64,000 nucleotides of DNA from Parvimonas micra (lineage in GTDB: Bacteria > Bacillota > Clostridia > Tissierellales > Peptoniphilaceae). A program made the position numbers and the translations under genes. The DNA lies in contig NZ_CP148048.1 of NCBI RefSeq assembly GCF_037482165.1, forward strand, positions 1,178,001-1,242,000, read 5' to 3'. Numbering within the stretch: position 1 is the stretch's first letter; every line of letters begins with the position of its first letter. Positions 18,191 through 26,982 of the stretch are shown here, piece by piece. The notes under the pieces were generated by a model. It was not told where the DNA came from, searched no databases, and saw nothing but the letters and a program-made list of their open reading frames with translations.

Positions 18191-18754
18191 ATGAAAGATA
18201 TTTCAACAAAATCCGTAACAAAAATCGGAATACTAAGTGCAATTGTAATTATTTTATCACTTTCTCCAATAGGATTTATTCCATTAGGAGTAGTTAGAAT
18301 TACTACAGTACATATACCAATAGTTTTAATCGCATTAATAGAGAAACCAACAGTATCATTTTTTGTTGGATTAATTTTTGGATTATTCTCATTTTTTCAA
18401 CATTTATCAGGAATAAGCCCTCTATCTTTTATGTTTATAAATCCGATGGTATCAATACTTCCAAGAGCACTGATAGGAGTTGGAACATATTATACATTTA
18501 ATTTTATAAAAAAATACATTAAAAATATTTTTAATGTTGTACTTGCAAGTATGGTAGGAACAATGATAAACACATTTGGAGTCCTTTCTATGGCATATAT
18601 ATTCTGTGCTAATCAAATATATGATGTTTTAAAAGTCAATCCTGCAAAATTTTTATTTGGAGTTGCAATTTCAAATGGAATTCCAGAAATAATAGTATGT
18701 TCTGCATTAGTCCCTATAATTTACAAGAGTTTACAAAAGATTTTAAAATTTTAG
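18191..18754 (+). CDS. ECF transporter S component, substrate unknown
   Basis: The frame begins at 18113, but ATG 18191 follows an excellent AAGGAGGAATTT site, giving 187 residues (MKDISTKSVTKIGILSAIV). It has five or six hydrophobic segments and the S-component pattern VRITTVHIPIVLIALI followed by GLIFGLFSF and a conserved NPMVSILPRALIG. This fits the PF12822 group of vitamin-type ECF substrate-binding proteins, which work with a shared EcfAA'T module. Substrate cannot be assigned. The gene stands alone on the plus strand, and a short hairpin (18761-18781) follows it. Confidence 0.8.
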   Translation: MKDISTKSVTKIGILSAIVIILSLSPIGFIPLGVVRITTVHIPIVLIALIEKPTVSFFVGLIFGLFSFFQHLSGISPLSFMFINPMVSILPRALIGVGTYYTFNFIKKYIKNIFNVVLASMVGTMINTFGVLSMAYIFCANQIYDVLKVNPAKFLFGVAISNGIPEIIVCSALVPIIYKSLQKILKF

Positions 18755-18794
18755 CAAAAATGGGTGATTATTAATCACTCATTTCTTATATACA

Positions 18795-18826
18795 CAAAAA
18801 AAAGAACTTTGAAAAATCAAAGTTCT
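18795..18826 (-). terminator. Terminator after veg
   Basis: A perfect 10-bp hairpin (AGAACTTTGA / TCAAAGTTCT) with loop AAAA lies at 18803-18826. It is followed on the minus strand by eight or nine T. It separates two convergent genes. Confidence 0.88.
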
Positions 18827-18837
18827 AAAAATCCATT

Positions 18838-19077
18838 TTAGCTTGCCTTTAAACTTACTTGAGATGTCAAAACATCAAAATAGGAATATGAACAAGTTCT
18901 TGTTTTATGTTCTTCTGTTTCAATTTCAACAGTAAAGAATGAAGTAAATACTTCTCCAATTACTCCCTTAATTTCAACATATTCTTCTTTGCTTCGTTTA
19001 ATAGTAATCAATACTTTTCTTCCAATGTTGTTTCCCAAAACTCTTCTAATCATAACTAATTTCTCTTTTGTATCCAT
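18838..19077 (-). CDS. veg: Veg family protein
   Basis: Starting at the ATG at 19077 (AGGCGGTG ribosome site), the protein is 79 residues beginning MDTKEKLVMIRRVLGNNIG. This matches the short Veg (DUF1021) family, whose core is an SH3-like barrel with the conserved GVIGEVFTSFFTVEI pattern. Veg in Bacillus subtilis is a strongly expressed vegetative protein linked to biofilm gene control and spore germination. It stands alone with its own terminator. The longer frame to 19128 adds residues without a ribosome site. Confidence 0.85.
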   Translation of the reverse strand: MDTKEKLVMIRRVLGNNIGRKVLITIKRSKEEYVEIKGVIGEVFTSFFTVEIETEEHKTRTCSYSYFDVLTSQVSLKAS

Positions 19078-19144
19078 AACAGCACCGCCTTTTATATATA
19101 TTTTAACATAAAAAAGAAATAAAGTCAAATTAGAAAACTTTGAT

Positions 19145-19189
19145 AAAAAAACAAAAAACTGTAGATATTTTATAAGAATATCTACAGTT
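19145..19189 (-). terminator. Terminator of the tmk-darA-holB operon
   Basis: A hairpin AACTGTAGATATT / AATATCTACAGTT (19157-19189) with loop TTATAAG is followed on the minus strand by a long T-rich tract. It lies just after the small membrane protein gene. Confidence 0.9.
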
Positions 19190-19207
19190 AAAAATATCCA
19201 TAAAAAT

Positions 19208-19336
19208 TTATTTATTTCTTCTCTTCATAACTAATACAACTATAATAGCTATTAAACTTAAAACTCCTATTATTAAAAATAGATTCTTACTACTATCAAT
19301 ATTCATAAATGAAATAAGATTAGTATATTCTCCCAT
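19208..19336 (-). CDS. 42-residue single-pass membrane protein
   Basis: A short frame starts at ATG 19336, five bases after a perfect GGAGG, and ends at TAA 19208. The translation has a polar N terminus (MGEYTNLISFMNIDSSKN), one hydrophobic helix of about 19 residues (residues 19-37) and a positively charged end (MKRRNK). It starts 12 bp downstream of holB and ahead of the operon terminator, so it is the last gene of the tmk-darA-holB operon. I do not recognise the family. The good ribosome site and position make it likely to be real. Confidence 0.65.
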   Translation of the reverse strand: MGEYTNLISFMNIDSSKNLFLIIGVLSLIAIIVVLVMKRRNK

Positions 19337-19348
19337 ACAAACCTCCAA

Positions 19349-20155
19349 CTACCTCAAAATTGTTATAAATACTTTCTCAATAGACAATTGAAAATTCACA
19401 TTATTATACAAATTTTCTCTAACAATTTCTATCGTTTCTAAAATTTTTGATAATTTCTTCTTATCAAAATCAACATTATTTTTAAATATTTTCAAAATAT
19501 CTTTATTTGAAACATCTTGACCCGTTTCTAAAAAAATATAAAATTCTTTAAAAAAATTATACAATAAAGGTATAAAATTTCTATCCTCTTTCAAACTCAA
19601 AAGATATTCCTTATTTTTCGAATCATAAATTGCTAAAAAGTCACCTTTAAGTGCAATGGATAAAATTTCTAACAATTTACCATAATCTGAATAATCAAAG
19701 TTTTCTGAGGAATTTACTTCTGAAACAAAAATACATCTACTTCTTATTGTTGACAATAGTTTATATCTTGAATCAACTAAAATACAGATTATGACATAGT
19801 CAAAAGACTCTTCTAGAGTTTTTAATAAAGCATTTGATGATTCTGCTCTTAAAAACTGTCCACCTTTTATGATGACCAATTTATACTTTGATTCCAAAGG
19901 TCTTTTTTGGACATATTTAATCATCTCTCTAATTGAATCAATAGGAATATTATTCCTTTCACTTTCAACTATCATCAAATCAGGATGTGTTTGCTCTTCA
20001 ATTTCTCTAGAAATTTTAAAATCATCTTCGGGATTTAAAACCTTTAATGTTAATTCTTTTGAAACTTTATCTAAAAAATCTTCGCTTCCCTCAACAATAT
20101 AGTTTTGGGAAAAATCAAAGAAATCAATCTTTTCTTTGAAAAGAGTGTAATTCAT
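19349..20155 (-). CDS. holB: DNA polymerase III subunit delta' (HolB)
   Basis: The 268-residue protein has the clamp-loader features KYKLVIIKGGQFLRAESSNA and LLKTLEE, followed by LLSTIRSRC, the equivalents of sensor motifs in DnaX/HolB. The P-loop is absent, as expected for delta'. It helps load the beta clamp at the replication fork. It is short, with no long C-terminal domain. Position downstream of tmk and darA is the same as in Bacillus, which supports the assignment. Confidence 0.88.
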   Translation of the reverse strand: MNYTLFKEKIDFFDFSQNYIVEGSEDFLDKVSKELTLKVLNPEDDFKISREIEEQTHPDLMIVESERNNIPIDSIREMIKYVQKRPLESKYKLVIIKGGQFLRAESSNALLKTLEESFDYVIICILVDSRYKLLSTIRSRCIFVSEVNSSENFDYSDYGKLLEILSIALKGDFLAIYDSKNKEYLLSLKEDRNFIPLLYNFFKEFYIFLETGQDVSNKDILKIFKNNVDFDKKKLSKILETIEIVRENLYNNVNFQLSIEKVFITILR

Positions 20156-20158
20156 AAA

Positions 20159-20431
20159 CTACACCCTAATAAATTGATTCATATTTAGAACAAACATTAC
20201 AGTATTAGCTGTTTTATCATCAACTGTTTCCTTATTTTTTGAAATATTTAAAATCATTTCTTTAACTCTATCTAATTTTTCTTCTTCAATACCTATCAAT
20301 ATTGTAGTATTTCCTTTTTTGAAAAATCCACCTGTTGAAGATAGTTTTGTAGCTCTAACTTTATTTTCAGAAAGCTCATTTAAAACGTCTTGAGCTATAT
20401 GGTCTTGTATAATTGCTAAAATAAGTTTCAT
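20159..20431 (-). CDS. Second DarA/PstA-like cyclic di-AMP receptor paralogue (short)
   Basis: This 90-residue protein is a clear paralogue of its upstream neighbour. Both have an AIVQD/AIIQD start, the segment LSSTGGFFKKGNTTILIGIEEEK here versus LASTGGFLRAGNSTLLIGVEEEK there (listed in part), and an F-[IV]-x(2-4)-[FD] ending. It lacks about 18 residues in the loop between the last two strands. DarA proteins are PII-like trimers that bind c-di-AMP. The STGGFxxxGN loop that contacts the nucleotide is present. It may form heterotrimers with the neighbour. The gap to the full-length gene is 8 bp and to holB 3 bp. Confidence 0.85.
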   Translation of the reverse strand: MKLILAIIQDHIAQDVLNELSENKVRATKLSSTGGFFKKGNTTILIGIEEEKLDRVKEMILNISKNKETVDDKTANTVMFVLNMNQFIRV

Positions 20432-20439
20432 AAAATCAC

Positions 20440-20766
20440 CTACATTCTTACAAAATCTACAACATCAAGTACAAAAATTGTAGCACCACCTACTAGAACT
20501 TCCATAGGGAAAGGAATGTAAGCGTCGCCTGGCATTGTAACACTCAAAACAGATGTTGTAATTTCTCTTGACTTGCAATTTTCTTCAATAATTTTCAAAC
20601 ATTCTTCTAACTTTTCTTCTTCAACCCCAATTAAAAGAGTTGAGTTTCCAGCTCTTAAAAATCCACCTGTTGAAGCAAGATTTGTCATTCTGAATCCCTT
20701 TTCAGTTAAATCTTCTTGTAGTGGGTTCAAGTCTTGATCTTGAACTATTGCAATAATCATCTTCAT
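20440..20766 (-). CDS. darA: Cyclic di-AMP receptor DarA/PstA
   Basis: The 108 residues match the family length. The PII-like N terminus MKMIIAIVQDQD, the ligand-contact loop NLASTGGFLRAGN and the GGATIFVLDV end are characteristic of DarA (YaaQ/PstA), a trimeric c-di-AMP receptor of unknown output. It overlaps the end of tmk by 4 bp (ATGA type) as in the tmk-yaaQ arrangement of Bacillus. Confidence 0.92.
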   Translation of the reverse strand: MKMIIAIVQDQDLNPLQEDLTEKGFRMTNLASTGGFLRAGNSTLLIGVEEEKLEECLKIIEENCKSREITTSVLSVTMPGDAYIPFPMEVLVGGATIFVLDVVDFVRM

Positions 20767-21392
20767 AGCAATTCCTCCATTTTTTCATCTATTATTTTTT
20801 TTACATCTTCAAAAACTTCTTCCATGCTTTTAGTAGCATCAACTTTTCTTAAGACCTTATCATCTTTCATTTCATCAAGAAGTTCCATATATGTATCATA
20901 AACTCTACTATGGAAATCATCTCCAGAAAGTTCAAGTCTGTCAGCATTTTCATTTAAAGACTTTCTTTTCAAAGTTGTCAAAGGGTCAACATAAAAGAAA
21001 ATAATCATATCTGGATTAACTCCGTTAATAGCAAAATCATTTATTCTTTTAACATTTTCAACCCCAAGTTTTCTGCCACCACCTTGATAAGCAAGTGAAC
21101 TTAAAACAAATCTATCTGAAATAACAATATTACCCTTTTTCAAATTCGGCTTTACAAGTTCATCAATATGTTGAGCTCTACTAGCTGCATAAAGTAATGC
21201 TTCTGTTCGTGGCGACATATTTACATTATCATTAGATAAAATAAGTTCTCTAATTTCTTCTGATATTTTTGTTCCACCTGGTTCTCTTGTAAAAATTATT
21301 TTTTCGTTATCCTTATAGTATTCCTTAATTAAATTTATTATTGAAGTTTTCCCACATCCGTCAGGTCCCTCAAAAGTAATAAATAAACCCAT
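20763..21392 (-). CDS. tmk: Thymidylate kinase
   Basis: Tmk phosphorylates dTMP to dTDP. The 209-residue protein has the P-loop FEGPDGCGKTS (8-18), the TREPGGTKISEEIR segment, the DR motif ISDRFVLSSLAYQG, and a C-terminal NADRLE-containing lid. It lies 11 bp downstream of the BofA-family gene and overlaps darA. Confidence 0.95.
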   Translation of the reverse strand: MGLFITFEGPDGCGKTSIINLIKEYYKDNEKIIFTREPGGTKISEEIRELILSNDNVNMSPRTEALLYAASRAQHIDELVKPNLKKGNIVISDRFVLSSLAYQGGGRKLGVENVKRINDFAINGVNPDMIIFFYVDPLTTLKRKSLNENADRLELSGDDFHSRVYDTYMELLDEMKDDKVLRKVDATKSMEEVFEDVKKIIDEKMEELL

Positions 21393-21403
21393 TATTTAAC
21401 TCC

Positions 21404-21721
21404 TTAGAATGAATAAAATAAATATGATAAAATTATTCCAACTATTCCGAAGCTACCAACTAAAAAGTAGCTCAAATAAGTAAATGGAACAATAACTATT
21501 TTAAAAATCGCTAAAATATATAAAATTACGTATCCTATTATAGAATTCACAATAATCTTTTTTAAAATCTTTAACGGGAACTTTAGTAATTTAAAAACTA
21601 AAATAATTAATAAAATTCCTACAATATAAGAAATAATACTATGTTCGAAAAAAAACTTACTTAAACCAGCGAAATCAAGAGATTCTAATGAATCATAATA
21701 CATTTTTCCTAGGTTTTCCAA
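21404..21721 (-). CDS. BofA-family membrane protein
   Basis: The 105-residue protein has three hydrophobic segments. The conserved middle, LLKFPLKILKKIIVNSIIGYV, and the C-terminal IVIVPFTYLSYFLVGSFGIVG are typical of the BofA family (PF07441), which in Bacillus inhibits pro-sigma-K processing in the mother-cell forespore membrane. In Bacillus bofA also lies near the tmk-holB region. No sporulation gene is otherwise present in the window, so a non-sporulation role is likely if the host is a non-sporing coccus. Confidence 0.7.
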   Translation of the reverse strand: MENLGKMYYDSLESLDFAGLSKFFFEHSIISYIVGILLIILVFKLLKFPLKILKKIIVNSIIGYVILYILAIFKIVIVPFTYLSYFLVGSFGIVGIILSYLFYSF

Positions 21722-21829
21722 AGTATCACTCTCCTATTCTTACTATTATTTTATCACAATGCAAAGATTTTATCAATTAAAACTGTCAAAAAATAAATAT
21801 ATCTATTCTAACTGTTTTTTATTTGTTTG

Positions 21830-23191
21830 CTACATTATCTTTTTAAATATATTCAATTTTTTCAAATCAAAAGGTGCATATCTAAATGGTAAATCTAAAA
21901 TAGTTTTATTTTTTACAATTCCTTTTTTATGGCTTAATAAATCAAAGCCATGTTTTCCATGATAAGAGCCCATACCACTATTTCCTACTCCACCAAAAGG
22001 AATATGACTATTTGCCAGTTGCATTATAGTATCATTCACACAACCTCCTCCATAAGAAAGGCTATTAATAATATACTCTGCATTTTCCTTTCTTTGAGAA
22101 AAAATATAACATGCTAATGGTTTTTCTCTTTCTTTAATTATATCAATTACTTTATCTATATCATCATACTCAATAATCGGTAACAAAGGTCCAAAAATTT
22201 CATCTTTCATAATCTCGTGATTAAAATCTACATCAGTAAATATTGTAGGTTCAATCTTTCTTTCACTATCATTGCTTTTCCCACCGATTACTTTTGACTC
22301 AGTCTCTATTAAATTTAAAAGACGTTCATAATGACGAGTATTAATAATTTTTGGATAAGATTTGTTATTTACAGCATCAGGATATCTTAATTCAATTTCT
22401 TTTTGTAAATATTTAAGAAGTTCTTCTTTTACATTTTTATGAACAACAATATAGTCTATAGATACACATGTCTGTCCTGCATTTAAAAGTTTCCCCCATA
22501 CGATACGTTTTGCTGAAAGTTTTATATCAGCTGTTTCGTCAATAATACAAGGACTCTTTCCCCCTAACTCCAAAGATACAGGAATTAAATTTTCACTTGC
22601 AACACGCATTATGATTTTTCCAACTCTTGCACTTCCGGTAAAAAATATAAAATCATATCTTTGATGAAGAATTTCATCATAATCAAGCTCAGAATCTACA
22701 CAGTAAATATATTCTTCTTCAAATGTTTTATTGATTATCTCTCTAATAATTCTTGAAGTGTTTTTGCTCTCTTTTGAGCATTTTATAACAGCACAATTTC
22801 CTGCAGCAATAGCAGCAACTAGTGGGGAAAGTGACAAATTAAAAGGATAATTCCACGGTGCCATTATTAACACAACACCATAAGGTTCTGAATAGACATA
22901 GCTTTTAGCAGGAAATGTCCCAAGACTTCCTCTCACTCTTTTAGGCTTACTCCATTTCTTCACTTTTTTCAATGCCTCATGAATTTCACTATATACTATT
23001 CCAATTTCAGTAAGATAACCTTCCGCCTCGGATTTTGAAAGATCTTCATAGAGAGCGGATAATATTTGCTTTTCATTAGTATGAATTACCTTTTCGAGTT
23101 TTTGTAACATATTAATTCTAAATTCAACAGACTTTGTTGCTTTTGTTTTAAAAAATTTTCTCTGCTTTTCAACAATACTTTTTAATTCCAT
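21830..23191 (-). CDS. NAD(P)-dependent aldehyde dehydrogenase (class 3 type)
   Basis: The 453-residue protein is close to the length of class-3/YwdH-type aldehyde dehydrogenases. It shows the MAPWNYPFNLSLSPLVAAI cofactor region, FFTGSARVGK, the general-base glutamate in SLELGGKSP and the catalytic cysteine in AGQTCVSIDY. The C terminus has FGGVGNSGMGSYHGKHGFD and a hydrophobic/basic tail. It should oxidise aliphatic aldehydes. The gene is monocistronic. Confidence 0.92.
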   Translation of the reverse strand: MELKSIVEKQRKFFKTKATKSVEFRINMLQKLEKVIHTNEKQILSALYEDLSKSEAEGYLTEIGIVYSEIHEALKKVKKWSKPKRVRGSLGTFPAKSYVYSEPYGVVLIMAPWNYPFNLSLSPLVAAIAAGNCAVIKCSKESKNTSRIIREIINKTFEEEYIYCVDSELDYDEILHQRYDFIFFTGSARVGKIIMRVASENLIPVSLELGGKSPCIIDETADIKLSAKRIVWGKLLNAGQTCVSIDYIVVHKNVKEELLKYLQKEIELRYPDAVNNKSYPKIINTRHYERLLNLIETESKVIGGKSNDSERKIEPTIFTDVDFNHEIMKDEIFGPLLPIIEYDDIDKVIDIIKEREKPLACYIFSQRKENAEYIINSLSYGGGCVNDTIMQLANSHIPFGGVGNSGMGSYHGKHGFDLLSHKKGIVKNKTILDLPFRYAPFDLKKLNIFKKIM

Positions 23192-23368
23192 CTTGTACTC
23201 CTTATGATATACTATATTTTGTTAAGATTTTCTCTAAATATAAGTCAAATTTGTTTTAAAAAGCTCCTTAGAAATACCATTAATTAACTCTAAAGCCTAT
23301 TAATTTAATTTTATATTATTTAAAATAAAAATAGATAATTATCTTTATAATAAAATTTACCATTGTAA

Positions 23369-24178
23369 TTAGTATTTCATACAGTCATCAGGAGCATCTT
23401 CATCAAAATGATTTTTTCTGCCAAAGTCTGCAGTCTCCGTAATATGAGCAAAAGTATTATTGTCAAATTCTCTATATCCACTATGACCAGTACATACAGC
23501 TTCTATGTTATATCCCTTAACTTTTTCTTTTAATTTAATTAAGGATTTTTTATTCATTTCTGGAAATTGTGTGAAAAAGTCAAAGAACGGATAACCACCT
23601 TTTTTATTAATCGCTAAACAATCTCCACTTATAAGAATTTTGTCATCAACAATATAACACATATGTCCAATTGTATGTCCAGGAATATGAATAGCAACAA
23701 TTTTTATACCTTCAATATTAAAAACGTCTCCGTCTTTAATTAGTTTATAACCAGAAGATAAACTTACACCGATATTAAGCTTTAAAAATCCTAATTTCTT
23801 CATTCTATGAAGTTGTCCTGTTAAATATTGTTCATCTTTTTCACCAATATATACTTGAGCGTTTGGAAAAATATTCTTTCCATTCTTATCAATCCCACCA
23901 GCGTGATCTACGTCAACATGAGTTAAAAAAACATATTTAATATTATCTGGATTTATATTAATTTTTTCAAACTCAAAATTGACATCTGGAAAATTCATAT
24001 GCCCTGAATCAAAAGCAATAGTATTACCATCTTTAGTATAAAACCACATATTTACATCAGCTTCTCTAATACATGAAATTCCATTTGGAAAAACACCAGT
24101 ATTAGATGGATTAAGCGCCTTGGTACCCTTCAAAAGATACTTTTTAAAATGTTTGTCAAAAAAATAAATTATTCCCAT
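23369..24178 (-). CDS. MBL-fold metallo-hydrolase (lactonase-like)
   Basis: The 269-residue protein has the beta-lactamase fold motifs. The first metal motif is THVDVDHAGG, in which the second histidine of the usual HxHxDH is an aspartate. Further ligands are in GHTIGHMCY, ISGDCLA and CTGHSGYREF. It resembles quorum-quenching lactonases and related clostridial hydrolases, but the altered motif means the bound metal and substrate cannot be predicted. No partner gene is adjacent. Confidence 0.85.
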   Translation of the reverse strand: MGIIYFFDKHFKKYLLKGTKALNPSNTGVFPNGISCIREADVNMWFYTKDGNTIAFDSGHMNFPDVNFEFEKININPDNIKYVFLTHVDVDHAGGIDKNGKNIFPNAQVYIGEKDEQYLTGQLHRMKKLGFLKLNIGVSLSSGYKLIKDGDVFNIEGIKIVAIHIPGHTIGHMCYIVDDKILISGDCLAINKKGGYPFFDFFTQFPEMNKKSLIKLKEKVKGYNIEAVCTGHSGYREFDNNTFAHITETADFGRKNHFDEDAPDDCMKY

Positions 24179-24289
24179 AATATCCTCCTTATAAATTTAT
24201 TTAAATTACAGAAAAATTATTTTAATTATACAAATCAACATTTATCATTGTATTTATATGTAATACTGAGCAAACATTTCATATAGATA

Positions 24290-25795
24290 TTAATGGTATT
24301 TGTTGCTATAAATATCGTATTTATATCTTCCATTTTGTCTAAACAATTTTCTTCTTCCCTTTTGTTTTAATATGCTACCAACAATTACAAAAGGAAATAA
24401 TAAAATCATATAAAGGTAATAATAACTATATTTTACAGTTGCTGTGTATTTGACTTCTCCTGATACAGCTTGCATTTTTTCGTCTTTTATTATTTCTCTA
24501 ATTCTATCAACAGTTGTTTTGCCTTCATCTGATAATAATTCGTTCAATACTTCTTTGTCAGTAATTTCAAAAACTGTATCGTTAATAAGTTGGCTGTTTC
24601 CTAAATTGTCAAAATAATAGTATTTCCCATTTTTTGTCCAAACGGAGCCTATTACATTACTTTGTATGTCTTTTACTTTTTCCCAACCTTCTTTTTTATC
24701 AAAGCTAACTATTTGAGAATTTCTTGAATACAATCGTCTAATATGTGGAACTCTAAATCTAACAATATACGTTTCATAAGAATTTAAAAAATACATATTT
24801 TCTTCATCACAAAATACATTTTCATCTAAAAATTCAATATTTCCTTTAAAATTATTTTCTCCAATTTTTATTTGCTTATTTTTTCTTTGATTATAAAAAT
24901 ATACTCCATCTTTTGAAGCAAAAAATAGATTATAAATATGAGAACTACTATTTCCAATTACTCTATAAGGAGTGAAATTTTCGTCAAATCTAAGATTACC
25001 TTTAAAAACCTCTCCACTCTTTTTATCATAAAGCAAATCGTCCCCCTGTTCAACTGAAACGACTTCTAATTCCCCACTATTTTTAATTGGTAAAAGTTCA
25101 TTTTTATAATAAACATTATTTTTATCACAAAAATACTCTCCATGTTTAGAAACCTGCTTCATAGTATTTGTATCTGCGTTTTCAAGTGGCTTTCCCTTGT
25201 AATAGAGAACATCTCCATCTGTTGCAAAATATATTAAATTATTAATTTTCGAAATTTTCTTTTCGGTATTTAATTTATGATATGGATAAATATATGACTT
25301 AGGCTTTTTATCCTTAAAAAATGCATGAACTATATGTCCAAAAATTTCTGAAACATAAGAAATCTCATCATTTCTCTCAGAAAGTGAAGAACAAAAATAA
25401 GTACTTTTACCATCAGTATAATATCCATTTCCAACATTAGTTATTTCCTTTGGATTAAGGTCTTCAATTTTTACATTTCCAAAATAAACATGATTTTTAT
25501 CAATTCCAACAACACGAGAATCATAAGTATTCTCTGAATTAATAACACTAAAAGAATCTACATCTGCATCCTCTACAATATAATATCCACCACTTGGAAT
25601 AAGTGCATAAATCTTATTATCATATTTATAAAAAATGCTATTGCCAATTCTCTGTCCACTTCTTTCAATATTGACATAAGTATCATCTCTTACAAGAAGC
25701 TGACTAAATGTAAAAAAAGCAATTATTAAACTAACTAAAATTAAACAAATACCCAAAACTTTTGATCGAGTACTTTCATTCTCTTTCCTATCCAA
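24290..25795 (-). CDS. DKNYY-repeat protein with two membrane anchors
   Basis: The 501-residue protein has an N-terminal hydrophobic segment (about 13-30), a long extracytoplasmic region and a second hydrophobic segment near 460-478 followed by a basic tail. The middle part carries repeated motifs of the DKNYY kind: GIDKNHVYFGN, CDKNNVYYKN and EYFCD/YYFDN variants spaced by 30-50 residues. This suggests a beta-propeller-like surface domain. DKNYY proteins have no assigned activity. The gene has no coupled neighbours. Confidence 0.7.
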   Translation of the reverse strand: MDRKENESTRSKVLGICLILVSLIIAFFTFSQLLVRDDTYVNIERSGQRIGNSIFYKYDNKIYALIPSGGYYIVEDADVDSFSVINSENTYDSRVVGIDKNHVYFGNVKIEDLNPKEITNVGNGYYTDGKSTYFCSSLSERNDEISYVSEIFGHIVHAFFKDKKPKSYIYPYHKLNTEKKISKINNLIYFATDGDVLYYKGKPLENADTNTMKQVSKHGEYFCDKNNVYYKNELLPIKNSGELEVVSVEQGDDLLYDKKSGEVFKGNLRFDENFTPYRVIGNSSSHIYNLFFASKDGVYFYNQRKNKQIKIGENNFKGNIEFLDENVFCDEENMYFLNSYETYIVRFRVPHIRRLYSRNSQIVSFDKKEGWEKVKDIQSNVIGSVWTKNGKYYYFDNLGNSQLINDTVFEITDKEVLNELLSDEGKTTVDRIREIIKDEKMQAVSGEVKYTATVKYSYYYLYMILLFPFVIVGSILKQKGRRKLFRQNGRYKYDIYSNKYH

Positions 25796-25932
25796 ATAAC
25801 ATCATCCCCCATAGTTGAACTTATTTTATTCACAATAATATCATTTTTAATACTATCAAGATAAAAATCTAAAAGTTATTAAAAATTATAATAAAGCTCA
25901 ATTTTTGCTTTTTTATAAATAAAATTCTCAAA

Positions 25933-26982
25933 TCATTCATATTTTTTTAATCTTTCAAAATGAGATTCTACTACATTATCCATTTGTTCAGCAATTTTAT
26001 CAAATGAGCAATTTAAATCTAGAGTTTTTACACTTATTTGATTCCCATGCATCTGATATACATTATCCGGATAAATTGTTTCATCTGTCTTTGCATATAA
26101 AAGCATTCCGGATACTGTTTTATTTTGATTTTCAAATTGATAATCACAATTTTTTACATAGGTAAAAATTTGATATAGATTATTTGAGTAAATCTTATGT
26201 TTATCAAACTGCATTTGTGTTGTCTTCCCATAATATTTAGCATCAATAATCAAAATACTATCTTCATTATGAATATATATGTCACTTTGCATAATTGGAA
26301 GCATTTCTTTGACGCCATCATCCAATGACCACGGAATTTGAGAAGCTCTAACAGATAATTTTGGATAATGTTTCTTATAGTACTCAAGTATAAATTTTTC
26401 ATAAAGACGACTCATTCGTTGGTCATCTAGAAAATCCATCATCTTCATAGTTCCATCTTTATTGGTTTGTATTAATCCTTTAACTATAAGATAACATATT
26501 GCAATCAACATTTGATAGTGTTTGTTATTTCTATTATATTTAAAATTCCAATCTATATATCTTATATTAATAGTCTCAACATCTCTAAAATATATCATTA
26601 ATTTTCTAAGCTCTTTTTTTCTTTTTTTAGATAAATTTGAAGTTAAGAGTGTTTCAACCGTTGATTTTATAATTCTATTCATTGTACTATTTACTGAAAA
26701 ATCATCATAGACACAAATTAATTTTTTTCTTATCATACTATTATTTTTTATGGATTCAGATATTTCTAATTTGCCTCTAACAGATGTTAACTCCTCTGTT
26801 TGTAAAATATACTCTCTTTCAAGTCCTCTTTTAATTTGTCCGGATATCCCTTTTATCAAAATCTCTGCCATTAATTCTAAAATATTGTCAAATTTTTCAG
26901 TAGCTAATTTTTTATATCCTTGTTGATTAAGAACTCTAAAAGTATATGACAACATATAGTAAATATTTTGTATTGGAATCAT
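25933..26982 (-). CDS. McrC-like nuclease subunit of a modification-dependent restriction system
   Basis: The 349-residue protein has the McrC layout: an N-terminal region beginning IPIQNIYYMLSYTFRVLN, a middle GLEREY/LTSVRGK segment, and a C-terminal PD-(D/E)xK nuclease with Asp in MQSDIYI and the DAKYYGK motif near 260-280. It should supply DNA cleavage to the McrB-like motor encoded just upstream. The start overlaps the McrB stop by 4 bp. Confidence 0.9.
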   Translation of the reverse strand: MIPIQNIYYMLSYTFRVLNQQGYKKLATEKFDNILELMAEILIKGISGQIKRGLEREYILQTEELTSVRGKLEISESIKNNSMIRKKLICVYDDFSVNSTMNRIIKSTVETLLTSNLSKKRKKELRKLMIYFRDVETINIRYIDWNFKYNRNNKHYQMLIAICYLIVKGLIQTNKDGTMKMMDFLDDQRMSRLYEKFILEYYKKHYPKLSVRASQIPWSLDDGVKEMLPIMQSDIYIHNEDSILIIDAKYYGKTTQMQFDKHKIYSNNLYQIFTYVKNCDYQFENQNKTVSGMLLYAKTDETIYPDNVYQMHGNQISVKTLDLNCSFDKIAEQMDNVVESHFERLKKYE

